The translations under genes were made by a program, and so were the position numbers. The notes under the pieces are model-generated. The model saw only the letters and a program-made list of their open reading frames with translations. It ran no database searches and was not told the origin of the DNA. Below, piece after piece: positions 36,952-49,679 of a stretch of 64,000 nucleotides of DNA. The stretch comes from Calycina herbarum (taxonomy: Eukaryota > Ascomycota > Leotiomycetes > Helotiales > Pezizellaceae). The stretch's first letter is position 1; every line of letters starts with the position of its first letter. The stretch spans positions 186,001 to 250,000 of the forward strand of contig LLEY01000051.1 of NCBI GenBank assembly GCA_001414485.1, given 5' to 3'.

Positions 36952-39900
36952 GTTTGCTAGCGAGTGAAACTTGCAATTATGAGAAATAAGTAGAAGAAGA
37001 GGAAGGAAGATGATGAACTGAATGCGAGATGCTTGAAGCGAATGTCAAACTTGAGCGAGGGTAGGGCAAATGTTAAGTACTTGGGAAAACAGACTAAATG
37101 GAAGAGAAGAAAGCAGGAGGCAGGAGAACATTAAGTAGGTTGGTTGGCCCAACTACCAACTGCTAGTTTTAGTCAAGAGCACGGCACAATATGCGCTGCC
37201 CCATCCTTCGCTACCATACTTCCCTTCTTGCTAGGTAGTTCATTGTCGCTTGTTCGTACATATGCAGAAGGTCTGTACTAAGTGAGGCCGAAGCGTACAC
37301 TACCCCCTGAGATAGCTTGTCAGCGGCTGTTTTAATGGAGTCATTTGTGTTAAAATGACAAAATCGAAACCAATCATATGGCTCAATTGATAAAGATTAG
37401 TCTAGTGGCAGGTTGATCAAGAATGTCGATCTGCCTGAAACAGCCATTTCTCCCGGTGAACGGTGGTTGGAGGGGGTGTTGAAGACACATCCACATCCAC
37501 TTCCCTGCACACCCCCTTCGTAGTGTACTCCGTACTACAACTAGTGTATGCGGATGCATGCACGAAAGACAAAAGGGCGAGTGGGCTTGCAGGTGTAGAT
37601 ACGCGTCGAGATAGCAACAATTCCTTGTCAGGTAAGGTGGACTCGGCTTGTGGCTGGAAAGTTTTGTCGCCCGAGGCAACTTGAAGGTGGGAGAGATACT
37701 GTAAGCGGTTCGTGTTGGACCGGTGGAAAGTCTATCAGCTGTTGCTTATACACCAAGTCAGACCAACATCAAAACAACGAGGAGTCTAGCCAGCCATCCG
37801 GTCCGGAAAGCTCCATTTCAATGGTTTTCCTGAACGTTCTCCGGACTTCAAAATTCCGCTTTGATTGTCCGTGAAGAGGTCGTATTCATGGTGGTCGGGT
37901 TTGGGGGCGGGGGAAGGGGGCAAGAGCGGATACGATTGTGATAGTGTGGGTGGTATGCAGATTTCGACCGGGTTAATTCAGTGTTGAATTCAGTTGACTG
38001 CAGGATAGGTAAGACGCACATGGTATTCGGCGACAAGGTGGGTTTTGACATGGGCAATTTTTGAGTGTTGAAACTTCTGAGTTGCAAACGAGGTGTCATC
38101 CTGGAATCCTCATTCATCCTCCTCTCTAGATGGATGTGGAGGTAGTCATCAGGGGTAACAGTATCTACCTACCATTCGGTGAGCGAGCTCTTCTCATCCT
38201 TCGCCTTCAGTCCGCGTTCTCGTTGCAAAAGGGGAAGTTTGCAGAGAAGCCGGACCTTCCGCCCAAGGCCCTACCTAGAGTTAGGCCCTGATGGCGCCTA
38301 CAAAGCATCTCACAATCTGTTGAGAGGTTTAGCTGTCGGGAAACGCGGCCAAGCTGATTTTAGTTTACTCTTTAGGTCCTCCCCTCCTGTTGAGCCGTCC
38401 TGCAGAGAAATGGCGCTCGTAATGCACCGCACCTCAATCAATATGCCGTAGATGCATATTGGTTGCCCCTCACGGATTGGATTGAGTTTTTGTCGTGCAG
38501 TAGTGTCTATATATAAAAATGGAAGTGGCTAAGAAGAGGGGGAAGGTGCTGTTGAGTGGTTGGTGGTTGGTGGTTGCTAGACGTTGCCCGGCGCGATCGC
38601 CGCAGGGGGAGTCCGGGAACAATCCTCCGAGCCCCTCTCTAGGCAAATCCACTTCTCCATCATCAGGATTCATGAGGATGAGTTTGTTCTTCTTATCTGA
38701 GCGAAGAAGTTTCACTTCTCTTCGCATGTTTTGATTCCTCTGCTTCACAAAATCCTTATAGGGTGCGACATGGAGCGTCATCTGTACTCTCGGCTGTCAC
38801 CTTCCGTCAAATAATCTGGCGAAGCCGTTCGAGGAAAACGCCCAAGGGAGTTCTTCTCAGACTGTTTTTTTCTGTCTTCGATACTTCCAGAACGCCGTAC
38901 CAAGCAGCCCAACATGGTTTTCTCGCTCGAAAGAGAATCTGGTCACTCCATCGTGTTGGAGAGGAAAAGCTTGCCACGACCATGGTTAAGACATCTTATT
39001 CACTACAACAGAGTCAAACTTCAACTCCCCAAGGTCGGCAGTTGTTCTTTTATCTTTTGCGAATCAAATACCACCGATATCTGGGTTATCTGGGAAATTT
39101 CCTGATTCAGTACAGAAACTTGAAACCATCCCTTGACACAGCCCAGAAATCATTCGCAAATAACCAATTTTCATGACAAACCCTGAAAACATTTCACGTG
39201 CAAGTAGTTTTCACGAAAGTTACTTCGAAGTCCTCAGAAGTCAAAGAGCAATCTCATTCATCGCGAATTACGAGGTTACCAAAGAGGAATGTCCACCCCC
39301 ACGTACGCCGCTTCCCTCTTGCTTATCGCACTTTCGGTGTTAAAGATTGCGGCGATCCCCCGAATTATGATCATCGCGATCATCGCTTCTTAATCTTCCT
39401 CCTCTGACAATAATAAAACGAAGACTTGGGATTCCACAGAGCCTCGAAAATGACATCACCAGCGTCACCAGCGTCACCTCAACGCAATCTGTTCTCATCC
39501 GTGGGTAACCAAACATATTTCTAATTCACTTGCTGCTCCGTACAGAACTTCAGTTTTCAGTTTCATGTCGCTAACCTCGCGAGCTCCCACCAAAGTAGCC
39601 AACGGAAGAAAAGAGCAAGACATGGAGCGCACGAAAACACACTTTTAATTGAAGTGAATGACAAGATTGGGCTTTAATGATCCAAGTGGAATGGATGGTG
39701 TTTTGCTTTGGACTATAGCAATGCGTTCTCCTTCAATCAATCCTCCACGCTGTACTAATTCTTGTCGATGGGAAAGCCCCGTTGGCAATCCACCAATTTT
39801 TACGAGACAACGCTACTTCAGGAACATTCCCAAAATGAGCCCAACTTCATTTGAACTCGTGGCATGATCCGAGTAAATCGCGTTGAACTTTCGCACGATT

Positions 39901-40239
39901 GTCGAATTTTAAGTTGTCGCTTAAATTGTATTTTCCGTCGATTGTTTTGTGTTCGTCCAGATTCAAAGAACGATTTTCATGGTACGGAGTGCTTCGAAGT
40001 AGAAATAGCAGAGTGAATTCTCATCCACTCTAGGTCGCCGAGGTTGGACTGTTCCATCCGATGAATTCAATATGCCGCAATGTCGTAAAAACCAGTATCG
40101 CGCCTCAAACTAATATCGAGCCATAAAGAGTTGGAATTAAAGGCGACAGTGTAATAATCCTGAGCTTTGCTTTGCGTACACTCCCTCATTCCTTTGCCCT
40201 AGAAACTCTTGCACAATTGCAACTATTGTACGAGAGCAT

Positions 40240-40284
40240 TTAAAAGAATTAAGAAATCAGTTTCCCGATTCTTCTAAACGTTCT
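40240..40284 (+). repeat. 45-bp inverted-repeat copy A
   Basis: This 45-bp segment matches the reverse complement of 43796-43840. The first 10 and last 17 bases are identical. It is itself weakly palindromic (TTAAAAGAAT...ATTCTTCTAAA). It looks like a remnant of a small inverted-repeat element. Confidence 0.6.
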
Positions 40285-40594
40285 CGGAGAATAGATATAA
40301 TCGCCCTCGAACTTTTGTACATTACTTGCAAAGTCAGGTGTACCTAGAAAAAGGCCCGACTCTCCTACCGGTTCAACTCCTAGCCATCTTAACTCGGGAT
40401 TTTCTAGTTCTTTAGAAGAATAACAAAAAGGAGACCCAGCTATGGATATGAGCAACACCTTCCAAAATCACCCTGGACCATCTATACCCGATTTTCAGCT
40501 GTTGGAATTGACAAGGTGGCAATGGTTTTAATCTATCACTCGACTTAATAAGCACCCTTTTCTTCCATGGTAAATTTAGCCTCTCCTTAAACCC

Positions 40595-40608
40595 TTCATC
40601 TGAACATC
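40595..40608 (+). repeat. Dispersed TTCATCTGAACATC word
   Basis: The 14-base word TTCATCTGAACATC occurs at 40595, 43335 and 44697. The variant TTCATCTGAATA is at 44173. At least two copies are followed within about 80 bp by a TTCGCCGTCG(G/A)AAA-like word (after 43335 and 44697). This suggests diverged copies of a longer dispersed unit, all on the plus strand. Confidence 0.55.
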
Positions 40609-43600
40609 TCACATTCGTCTTCCCTTCTCTCAATTCATTTTCCTCTGTCGATTTCTCAAACGTCTCCGACTACAACAATCTCCACGGATGAAACTTTTAT
40701 TATAGGTCTAAATGAGAAGCATCGCGGTTGCGCCTACCGAGTTCAAGTATTTCTACAAGATAGTCCATTTCTGCCTCTGGGACTTTCTCGTCGTGGCGGT
40801 CCGATGCATGAGATCTCCAATTCAAATACAACGTTGAGCAACCACAGGTTGGGGCTCTTTGGCAAGTACCAATCTCTCAAAGTACCGAAGAACTTCGCCA
40901 TGAGTTAAAATAACGTAAATGGGCAGTGATAATTCTTCACCTTCTACTCAAAAGCAACTAAGTGGACCGCCAAAGAGCGAACGATTACAACAGGCGGATA
41001 TATACCCTTGAGTTTCCCTTATGTTATTCGCTGCTCCTTTCTCCACGAAGACACTTCATGAACTCGCGCCGGAGTTTGGGTTAAACTGGGGAACTTTTCA
41101 ACTTATCCAAAACATAGTTCCATCTTACTGCAGTAATAAATCCAGATCTGGTAATACTTTATTCACCAGTTATGATATTAACTAATCATGTTACTACATT
41201 AGAGTATTAAGAAGCAAGTCTAGTAAATTCATGTATTAAATTATCTTGTTCGAGAGTATTGAGATTAATTAAGTTAAGTAACTAAAGTATAGGGCACCAT
41301 CAGTGAATAGAGTTTTTGTACTCATCCGAGTAAAACTTATTTGATTTGATTATTCTAGAAAGTTTAGAATAATTAAGTTAGCTAAACAGAGTATAGAAAT
41401 TGATTTACTGCGAATTCGGGGTATCTCTAGACATGATTAATTAATGTTGTAATTGGTGGCCTTCTTTAATTCTCTGCTCTCGATTTCTTTGAATACTCAT
41501 GACCTTTCTTTATAGTCACCTTTCCCAGAAAATATCCTATAACTTTGGCTTTTCTTTTGCGGCAGCTCTCTTTGATAGACCGTTCTCCTCCAGGGACAAT
41601 GCGAATGTCAGGTACCAGACCACTGCCAAGAATTAAACACTTCATTGCCATTGTCTGATTTATCGCAACGAAGAAATATCTCAATATTGGCTGGCATTAC
41701 ATCTTCATTAGCGCGGGATATCTTCTCTTTCAGCTCTTTATATTGATCAAAATATAACTAGACAATTTTACGATTGGGTATTTGTAGAAAGGGGGTAGGG
41801 TGGTTTTAAGGTTGAAAAGTGGGCATATTTGGTCTATAGACTACTTACACACAATTTAAGTGGCTATTTCCTAGGGGAAATCGAATCAGCAGTCTGAAAT
41901 AACCCACTTCCTGCAAGTTGACATTTATAAAGTGGAAGAGATACCAATACGCCAAAAAGCGAAAACTATTTATCACACCACAATTCCTCTACTGCCCAAG
42001 CAACAAGATACGGACCAGGTGGCCATAGAATCATGGTGCGTTTGTCTTTCCTCGTCATCTGGTACCTTCATCGACACTCAACAATCTCTACTAAACAAAG
42101 AAGCCTATTTTTTGTGAAAGGGGGTTAGCTTGGGAAAGGGCAAATGTTTTCTGGTTCTAACATAAATGAATGGAAATGATTAGATAGTAGGAACGTAAAC
42201 GACAGCATCGGCCGGATTTTGTCTCAACAGTAAGAGTAAAAACGACAGTAGAAGAAAAAACAACGAACGCTGGCGGAGACATTTTGGTCACGTGTACCGT
42301 ATAATGTCTGAATAAGTTTTATCATGCCTGGAAAACTTGACTTATGTAAAGATAAGATGTATAGATGGGTTATAAATTCTCAAAACATTTTCTAGAATTG
42401 TAATTTTGCTCTCTTGGGCGGTGGAGAGAGGTATCCTAAAAGATTACCATGTTGAATAGCAAGCAAGTAGTACTACACCTCCATAAAACTCTTAGGATAG
42501 ACAATATCTCTAATTCTCAACTCGCAAACAATCAAAGAAGATTGTGAAGTGCCTTTAATACCTTCAATACAAACCCCAAATTTTACAACGCTTACTCATC
42601 TAACGTTCACACACTTCATTCAGAGCTTCAACGGAAATTAATCCATCTTCACAAAATCCGAACAACTACCGTTCGTCTCCAAATGCTTTCTCGCTTATTT
42701 TCCCACCCTCGAATTATTTTGATACTTCAACCTAACCCCAATTCTAGCCAGCCTGTAATGAGTTTTAATGTAAGAAATTAGTCTTGTTCTTTTTATCTGG
42801 GGGTACTGGAAACTTGCCGAATTAAGTAAATGAGGGTTCTCTGCTGCATCATGGACTGGATCATACCGAGGTGTCATCTAACCTCTCAGAAGCTTCGATA
42901 TATATGGGAAGTGAAGTGGCCTGATGTTTAAACTGTGAAATTATTCACTATGTAGATAGTTTCACTTTCAACTTCAGAGTTAAAGGCTAGCCTGGGACTT
43001 CATGATTTGCCTCTCTACTCTCGAGAATCCATCATAGACTAGACTACTATGATATTAGTATATCAATAGTACTCAACAACTCATATCGATTTTCTCATCT
43101 TCAAATAGTGAATAATAAAGCTCCCCTGACAATACTTTCAGCTAGCAATAGTGAATACTACCTGAACCCTTGTCTTTCTACAAAACTTCTTCCAGAAGCA
43201 TCCAATTTCTCACAGCTTCCCCATACTCAAACAACGTAAGACTCCGAAACCCCAATTGCTTATTATCTCACCTGGCCAAAGCAATCTCTTTTACGAACTC
43301 TTATCTCACTACTGCTAATTCTAATCTAAATCAGTTCATCTGAACATCCGCCGTTCCCCCAACTTCATACCCCCGAATTCATTTTCGCCGTCGAAAACTT
43401 AAAGTCCTCATCAGCAACCAAAAAGGACCATCCTATCCCAATAAAACAAACCGCTACATAATGAAATCAAGCACCTCTCCAAAGATTCACTGCAGCCTCC
43501 AAAAATATAGACCCTCATGCCACAAACCCAGATGACACATGAGGGATAGTTTCCATGGTCCAATTTGTCAACCTGAATCCTTTCGGATCTGAGAGGCTTG

Positions 43601-43795
43601 ATATATTTATAGAGGAATGTCGAGATTAGATATTTTCACCAGTTCGGCTCGCTGTTCACTAAATAGCTGTAACTTTCAGCAAATCGTCACCTACTTTTTC
43701 TCAAATTGTTGAGGTCGTCGGATATTGCTCAGCTCTGAGTACGCCCCATCCCTCCATTGCATTGGGATTTTCGTGACAAGTTAGAATATCATACA

Positions 43796-43840
43796 AGAAC
43801 GTTTAGAAGAATAGAAAGTTAGAGTTTCTCATTCTTTTAA
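43796..43840 (-). repeat. 45-bp inverted-repeat copy B
   Basis: Reverse-orientation partner of 40240-40284, 3.5 kb away. A TATTGT word just outside both copies extends the match, so the original unit was probably longer than 45 bp. Confidence 0.6.
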
Positions 43841-46800
43841 GCCTTCTTAGACAATATAAGTAATTAACCTAGACTAGTGTGCATAATCAAAGTAAAGGAG
43901 GTGGACTCGGGGCAACCTTAGCATTTCAAGAACAGTATCGTGGAAGCCTGGTTTGGACAAGCAGACAGCAGCAGGGTTCAAGATTGCTGTTAGAATAAAA
44001 GAATACAAAAGCAAACTAAACATTCATGACACAAACTTCGGAGAAGAGGGGACTACGTGCAAACGACAAGTTCGTGAAAGAAGTTATCAAACATTTCAGG
44101 TACGTCTTCGATGCTAGGTCACTAGTTCGTTTCTTGCGCATAACGAATTTCATGCTGAGCAAGTTGAGATCCTTCATCTGAATACTTTACCCCCCCTCTC
44201 GCTCGACTACTTTACCGTCGATCATCTTTCCACTGTCGACTACTTTTCATACACACACATATCTTCAAAGTCCATCAAGCATGTTTCTTAACGAACCATT
44301 CACTTACTATAAGAAGATATCTAGGTCTAATTTTAGAAGGTTGGTTGTTTGTAGAGCTCTCTTGGGCAGTGTTAGTAGGGTTTGCTGTTTTGCTTGGCTT
44401 ACTGATATAGGAGACGGGCTTGTATAACTTAACTTTAAACACATTAGCCACGTCCTACCGATAGCTGATTCAATCATCAATAGCTAAATAGTAAAATTCC
44501 TTTCCCGGTATAAGCAAGCTTCTATTCAAGACTATAAAATTCACTTATTTGAATGACAACCTCAGTGACGTAGCTCAGTATCAGGACCAGATCACTGCTG
44601 TCTATTAATATCTAGCTGTCCTCTGCTTCATATCCTACCCCTCTTACTAAAACAAAACTCCAAGAAACTCCCTCGCTTACTTTGCATTCCAGATAATTCA
44701 TCTGAACATCTACCTCTCTTCTAAACCTATCTCCACCTTCTCTTTCGCCGTCGGAAAAGCTTAAACCTTACATATCTATCTCAACCAACAAAAATACTCG
44801 ATTGGCCGACCTGTAGTTTACATTTGACCCGCTCTAGCAACCTATGTTTTTAATCGGCAGAAGAGCGGACAAGCGAGACGGGACACTCGGCTGGGGTTTC
44901 CTTTTCTATCAAGGTTAGATACCTTTTCGTATCTTAGAAACGGGAGATATATATATGATATAAGATACACTATCACTAGTAATTAATCTCATCCAGCCGC
45001 AAAGAAGATCTCGAAGTTCAACTGAGACGATAATTCAACGCAGTGAAGCAAAAGTCCTACAAGATATAAGGTGAATGAACCCATTCCTAACTAATAGGAC
45101 CTGCTATTAAACTCTTTCCACTCTTTCTTTCTGCCGTATAACCGGCTGAACGATAATTCCAATCAACCAGTGTATGTTCTCTTCCAGTTCCTAAATCGCA
45201 AGAATCCCAAAACTATATTCTCGCCATCTAACCCCACAAAAGAAAGGCCAGCTAGAAACGCTCCTCCACACTGTTTCTCACTCAGTCTAATCCATAATCT
45301 GAACGCACATTACCCACCCCAAAACCTAGTGCAGGGCCATTGGTTCGCACTCGTGCTGCTCAAAAACCACAGTATTGTAGTTACGAGGAGGTTGTAGCAT
45401 TGTGCCTCCTTTTTGGGGGGTTGTGGATTTGATATATATATACTCCGAGAAATGGATGAGGTCAAGTATATTCACCTGCACCTCTTTACTCTAGACTCCA
45501 AGCTCATGATTGCCCTATGATATAAATGACCTAATTTCGCCCTGAAGAGTCCCATAGCTTTCACCAACTTCACCCCATCCTTAGTATCCTCTACTCAAAG
45601 CCCCCACACACTCTCACAAAAATCCTTGGCTCAAAACTAATATTTCTCTGAGAACGGTCAAGGAGTATCAGACTGACTTCCGCATCCATAGCCTGATCAC
45701 GGCTCTCATCTAAAAACCCGACAAATCAACACTTCTCCAAGAAAAACCCAAACTCATCAACCTAAACCCTTTCTTTCACTCTCCCCAAGCACACCCTCCC
45801 ACACACCATCCAACTCTTCACCTAAACACTCACCTCCCATCCACAAAGTCACCACCGAATCTCCTCCTGCCGTCGATTCCCGTAAATCTTCACCTCTCAT
45901 AATTTCCTCCAGCATCCATCTGACCCAGAATCTCGCTCTGTAACCTTCAGCCCGTGGCCAAGTATACATCGGACCTCAAGACTTGCAAGACGAAGACGTG
46001 GACTCCCGGACACCAATTGGGTTTGTGGATGTTGGGTTTCCCAAGCTTGTTTACTACATTATCCAGAAGAGCTGTCAATATATATAGACGCTCAGTCGCC
46101 CATGGAGGATGTTTGAAGAATATTCACCATCTTGGTACACTCTCAACTTTGGGTATCTCACGATCTACCACCATACCTAATCTTTCCACTAACTACACCC
46201 TTCCAACCACACAGACCACCTCAAACAAAGAACCCCAGCAGCCCCCAGCAATCTTAGACTATCTAAGCAACTCCTCCACCAACCCAGAAACTTCAAACCA
46301 TACAAGCACGCAAGATCCAAGTTAGAAAGCCCGGTACCCCCAAAGCAAATTCTTCTGGTGAAAAAATACCGTAGCATTGAAGAGGACTAGAGGAATGCTA
46401 GATAAGTAGCCATGTTAGACCAAAACAGAAACCCCACCTCCAAAACCCTATTTCTTTATCTAAACATTCTCCATCCATCCATTTAGTTACTCCCGATTCT
46501 CCTCTCCCTTTCAACATTCAATTTACCATCGATTCCCACAACCCCCCCACCCTCAATTCCCCCCAGCTTTCTCCCCCCGTAAAGCAAGCTCTCTCCTTAA
46601 ACCCATGCCATTCGCGTGGGCTCAAGGTACCCAGAGCAAAGTTTAACAGTGAGTGAACTTTAGCAAAACTCAAGCACAAACCCACCACCAGGTACAATGA
46701 GGAGCACATTGACTTTTCTCCATCTCAACTACGCAACTTCCCGTCCCAAATTTCCTTTCATACACACCGTACTACAGAAAGCCTTGTCGAGTCATCAACA

Positions 46801-47615
46801 CGTAGAGGAAGAGATATTCACTCACTTCGGTTGGTCACAGCTGTCTGTCACCTTGAATAATACCCGGCGCCATTTCCCCATGAAGTATCACACCGTAAGT
46901 TAACTCCTCCAACACATCCAAGTCAAGCATTCACATAAGCAAAAATACCTCACAGCACGTCACATTTATCCAAAGCGAGACAATTTAATTACCCAAAAAA
47001 CTTCATCATCAATTCATCTATCTACAAACCCCCCAACGTCGAATTTTCATGCAACTCTCAAAAGTAATTCCTAGAGACACACACACATTCCGCATGCCAT
47101 CCATCCAGTGGTATAATATACAAACAATCAAAACATCAAAAAAGTAGTCTCCGCTCGCTCAGAAAATAAAGTATCGCTCCCGGCTTCAGTCCACTCACGC
47201 CAGCCAGATTAAGCCCCTGGAACATGGCGTGGTGGACTACCTTCCCTCATCCCATTTCATCCTGTACCCGAGAGAGTAGAGTGTCAAGCAACCAGGCCTA
47301 TTCAGCAAAAGGTCGATCGATTCCAAGAACTCCGACCCCTCCCAGTCCCCAAAACCTTACCCTGCGTGTGTATTCATCATTTCCATCCATCCCGTCCATC
47401 CCATCATCATATCAACTCTCCACCCAGAAAGAAGAAGTATTAAAATCCCATGCCCATCCAACAATCCCACCCATGTTTCGTCAAAAACAAAACGCCATTT
47501 ACCCACTACGAACGTAAAAGAATTCCCAGAGTGTCCTTTTGAATGTGCCGTCGAACCTCCCAGAAAGATGCTCTCGAAACCGAAAGATGAAGAACAACCC
47601 CTCTTATCAAGAAAA

Positions 47616-49679
47616 TCAAGCAGCCGTCTTCCCCCCACAATCAGGAATCAACACCCCGGGTTTCAAATTCCGATTAACATCCATCAACCCCCACTGATCC
47701 TCCCACTCCTTCCCGGGCTCATTAAACTTAATCTTCCACGGCTCATCAAAAGCCTCGAACCAAAAGTAATTCGTCCCATTCGCCAGGGACGGACAAATCC
47801 AAGTATTCATAAAAGTATTCAACTCCGTGATACCCGCCACACTACCAGTAGTACATGTCGTAGCCTCCCCGCAATCCTTGCCTCCTTTTGTAGGCCATCC
47901 CGTTTCGGCGATGTAGTTTTTCGTGATATCCGTCTTGAGGGGGATGTCTTTGTTTTGCCAGAAGGACCAGGTCCAACCGGCTGCTACGTCGGCGGTTTGG
48001 CCAGCGAAGAAGGGGTGGATGTTGGCCATTAGGATGTCGACTTTGTCGGCGAAGGCTTGGGTCCAGTTATCTCCTAAGTCGGAAGAGGCGATGGGGAGTT
48101 TTATTCCGTTGGTGTCCATGTGTTTTCGAACATCGTCGATGACGTTGCTGAGGTTGGCGATTGTAAGGTCTTTTCGGAAGAGAACTTCGTTGCCGACGAT
48201 GACGCCTGCGAAGGATGCTGCGCCGTGGTTGGCGAAGATTTTGTATGCTTGCTCGAGTTGTCGGGCGTTGGTAGTCGTATTGCTATCTTGCCAAATACCC
48301 ATCCAGACTTTGGTGGTTCCATTCAGACCCAATCGATCAATTGCGGTAAGAACCATTTCGGTTTGGTTACAATCGGTTCCATAAAGGCGGATAGTGTTGG
48401 AGAGTTGAGAAAGGACGGCAACATCTCGAGTGACGTTATTTTGGGAGGGAGGGTAGTTAAGACAATCCGGATATTGTGTATACATTGGTGTATAATCGAT
48501 TCCAGGGAAAACCTTGTGGAGGTTTTTGTTGCCCAAAAGTTTCTTGATCTCGGCAGAGTTCTTGTCAAGCTCTCCGTTTGCTGAAGAATCCGCTGATGCT
48601 GATTGCCCAGCAGCTGAATCTGTTTCTGCCGCGGCATTGGATTTCGACTTGGCCTTGCTTCCAAGTATGCCACCGATGATTCCACCAGCAATAGCACCGA
48701 CAATTAACAGGACTGAGAGGAAAATCACAAAAAGACGTAACTTTTTGGTTCCGGTGGATTGTTTACTCAACCATTCGCTCTTCTCCTGCCCCTCTCCTAG
48801 GTTGTATGATTGTGGGCCGTATGGTCCGTTGACCGGATCGTACTGTGGACTAGTCTTGCTACCGTTCTTGCCAACTATTCCACCTAGTGCACCCATAATG
48901 CCTCCAGCAGCAGCGCCGCCCGCAGCACCGGCCGCGGTGGGCACCGCCCTGTCAGACGAGCCATGCCCTAGGCTCATCATGGAACTTCTATCTCGCTGTC
49001 TATATTCCAATCCATCATCTCCATCATCTTCAATACTGTTAGGATCAAATTCCGCCAGATTGGGATCAATGTATTGCGAGTATCGATAAGGCTGGTCTGC
49101 ATATGGTTCTTGGTATGTGCTAGGTGGAGATCTCGACACGACAGATCGTGATTGTGGTGTTGTAATTCCTGGAGGGAATGCAGCCGCTCCCAGAGGTGTG
49201 AGGGAGGAGGTAGAGTGCTGGGTTGGTGGAGGAGGTCTGCCATATGGCGAATGCATGGGCATTCCGTTTCCAGGATCGTAACCAGGTGTGTTTCTCATGG
49301 CTTCGACACCACTTTCCCTTGCATTCGCATCTGCAACGGTCATCGCAATTCCAGTCAATCCTCCGCCAGCCTGGGTCCCAAAGTTATCTGCACCTGGGGT
49401 TGCGTCTGAATAACCCGAGTTGGTGTTTGCTCCCCGTTCCCAGCTTCTGCCGTCGGAATCGCGATGTGGAGGGGGTATGGGAGGACCGGAGGGGCTTGGT
49501 TGTCTGCCGTAGGACCTTTCTTCTCGCAACTGAGCAAAGGAACTATCTGGATGTGCGGTGGGATTTTGAGATGGTAAAGGTTGGGAGTATTGTGGATTGT
49601 CGTTGTATGAATGTTGAGGGGGTTGTGATTGATTGCGGTCGTCGTAGGGGTCTTCGAAATTGTTGGAGTATGGAGGCAT
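47616..49679 (-). CDS. btgC: GH17 glucan endo-1,3-beta-glucosidase, BtgC type
   Basis: Single exon, 687 residues. The long N terminus (about 1-310) is disordered, rich in Pro, Ser, Gln and Tyr, with a Gly/Ala patch near 250-270. A single membrane segment lies at about 315-340 after a KKLR stop. The catalytic GH17 domain then faces outside the cell (type II membrane protein). Catalytic glutamates are Glu498 in VGNEVLFR (acid/base) and Glu592 in AETGWPT (nucleophile). It cleaves or remodels beta-1,3-glucan in the wall. The size and layout match Aspergillus BtgC. The protein begins MPPYSNN with no in-frame upstream ATG evident nearby. Confidence 0.94.
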   Translation of the reverse strand: MPPYSNNFEDPYDDRNQSQPPQHSYNDNPQYSQPLPSQNPTAHPDSSFAQLREERSYGRQPSPSGPPIPPPHRDSDGRSWERGANTNSGYSDATPGADNFGTQAGGGLTGIAMTVADANARESGVEAMRNTPGYDPGNGMPMHSPYGRPPPPTQHSTSSLTPLGAAAFPPGITTPQSRSVVSRSPPSTYQEPYADQPYRYSQYIDPNLAEFDPNSIEDDGDDGLEYRQRDRSSMMSLGHGSSDRAVPTAAGAAGGAAAGGIMGALGGIVGKNGSKTSPQYDPVNGPYGPQSYNLGEGQEKSEWLSKQSTGTKKLRLFVIFLSVLLIVGAIAGGIIGGILGSKAKSKSNAAAETDSAAGQSASADSSANGELDKNSAEIKKLLGNKNLHKVFPGIDYTPMYTQYPDCLNYPPSQNNVTRDVAVLSQLSNTIRLYGTDCNQTEMVLTAIDRLGLNGTTKVWMGIWQDSNTTTNARQLEQAYKIFANHGAASFAGVIVGNEVLFRKDLTIANLSNVIDDVRKHMDTNGIKLPIASSDLGDNWTQAFADKVDILMANIHPFFAGQTADVAAGWTWSFWQNKDIPLKTDITKNYIAETGWPTKGGKDCGEATTCTTGSVAGITELNTFMNTWICPSLANGTNYFWFEAFDEPWKIKFNEPGKEWEDQWGLMDVNRNLKPGVLIPDCGGKTAA

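Larger units (their letters stand above)
36952..47615. other. 10.6-kb gene-poor tract
   Basis: No supported gene in this stretch. It holds the Pir promoter (about 36952-37300), AT-rich pieces (41140-41470, with a perfect 9-bp hairpin ATTATTCTA/TAGAATAAT at 41349-41373), and a set of short dispersed repeats listed separately. From about 45500 to 47600 the plus strand becomes pyrimidine/A-rich with few G's, which gives long but uninformative open frames. The first 1 kb on the minus-strand side at 47000-47615 is probably the btgC 3' UTR and spacer. Confidence 0.55.

Noticed and set aside
38470..38781. 103-codon Lys/Arg-rich frame, minus strand
   Set aside because: Codon pattern is plausible but no family match, no upstream or downstream exons could be joined, and it lies in a gene-poor tract.
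45757..46325. Frames in pyrimidine-rich DNA
   Set aside because: Low G content on the plus strand removes stops; no protein features.
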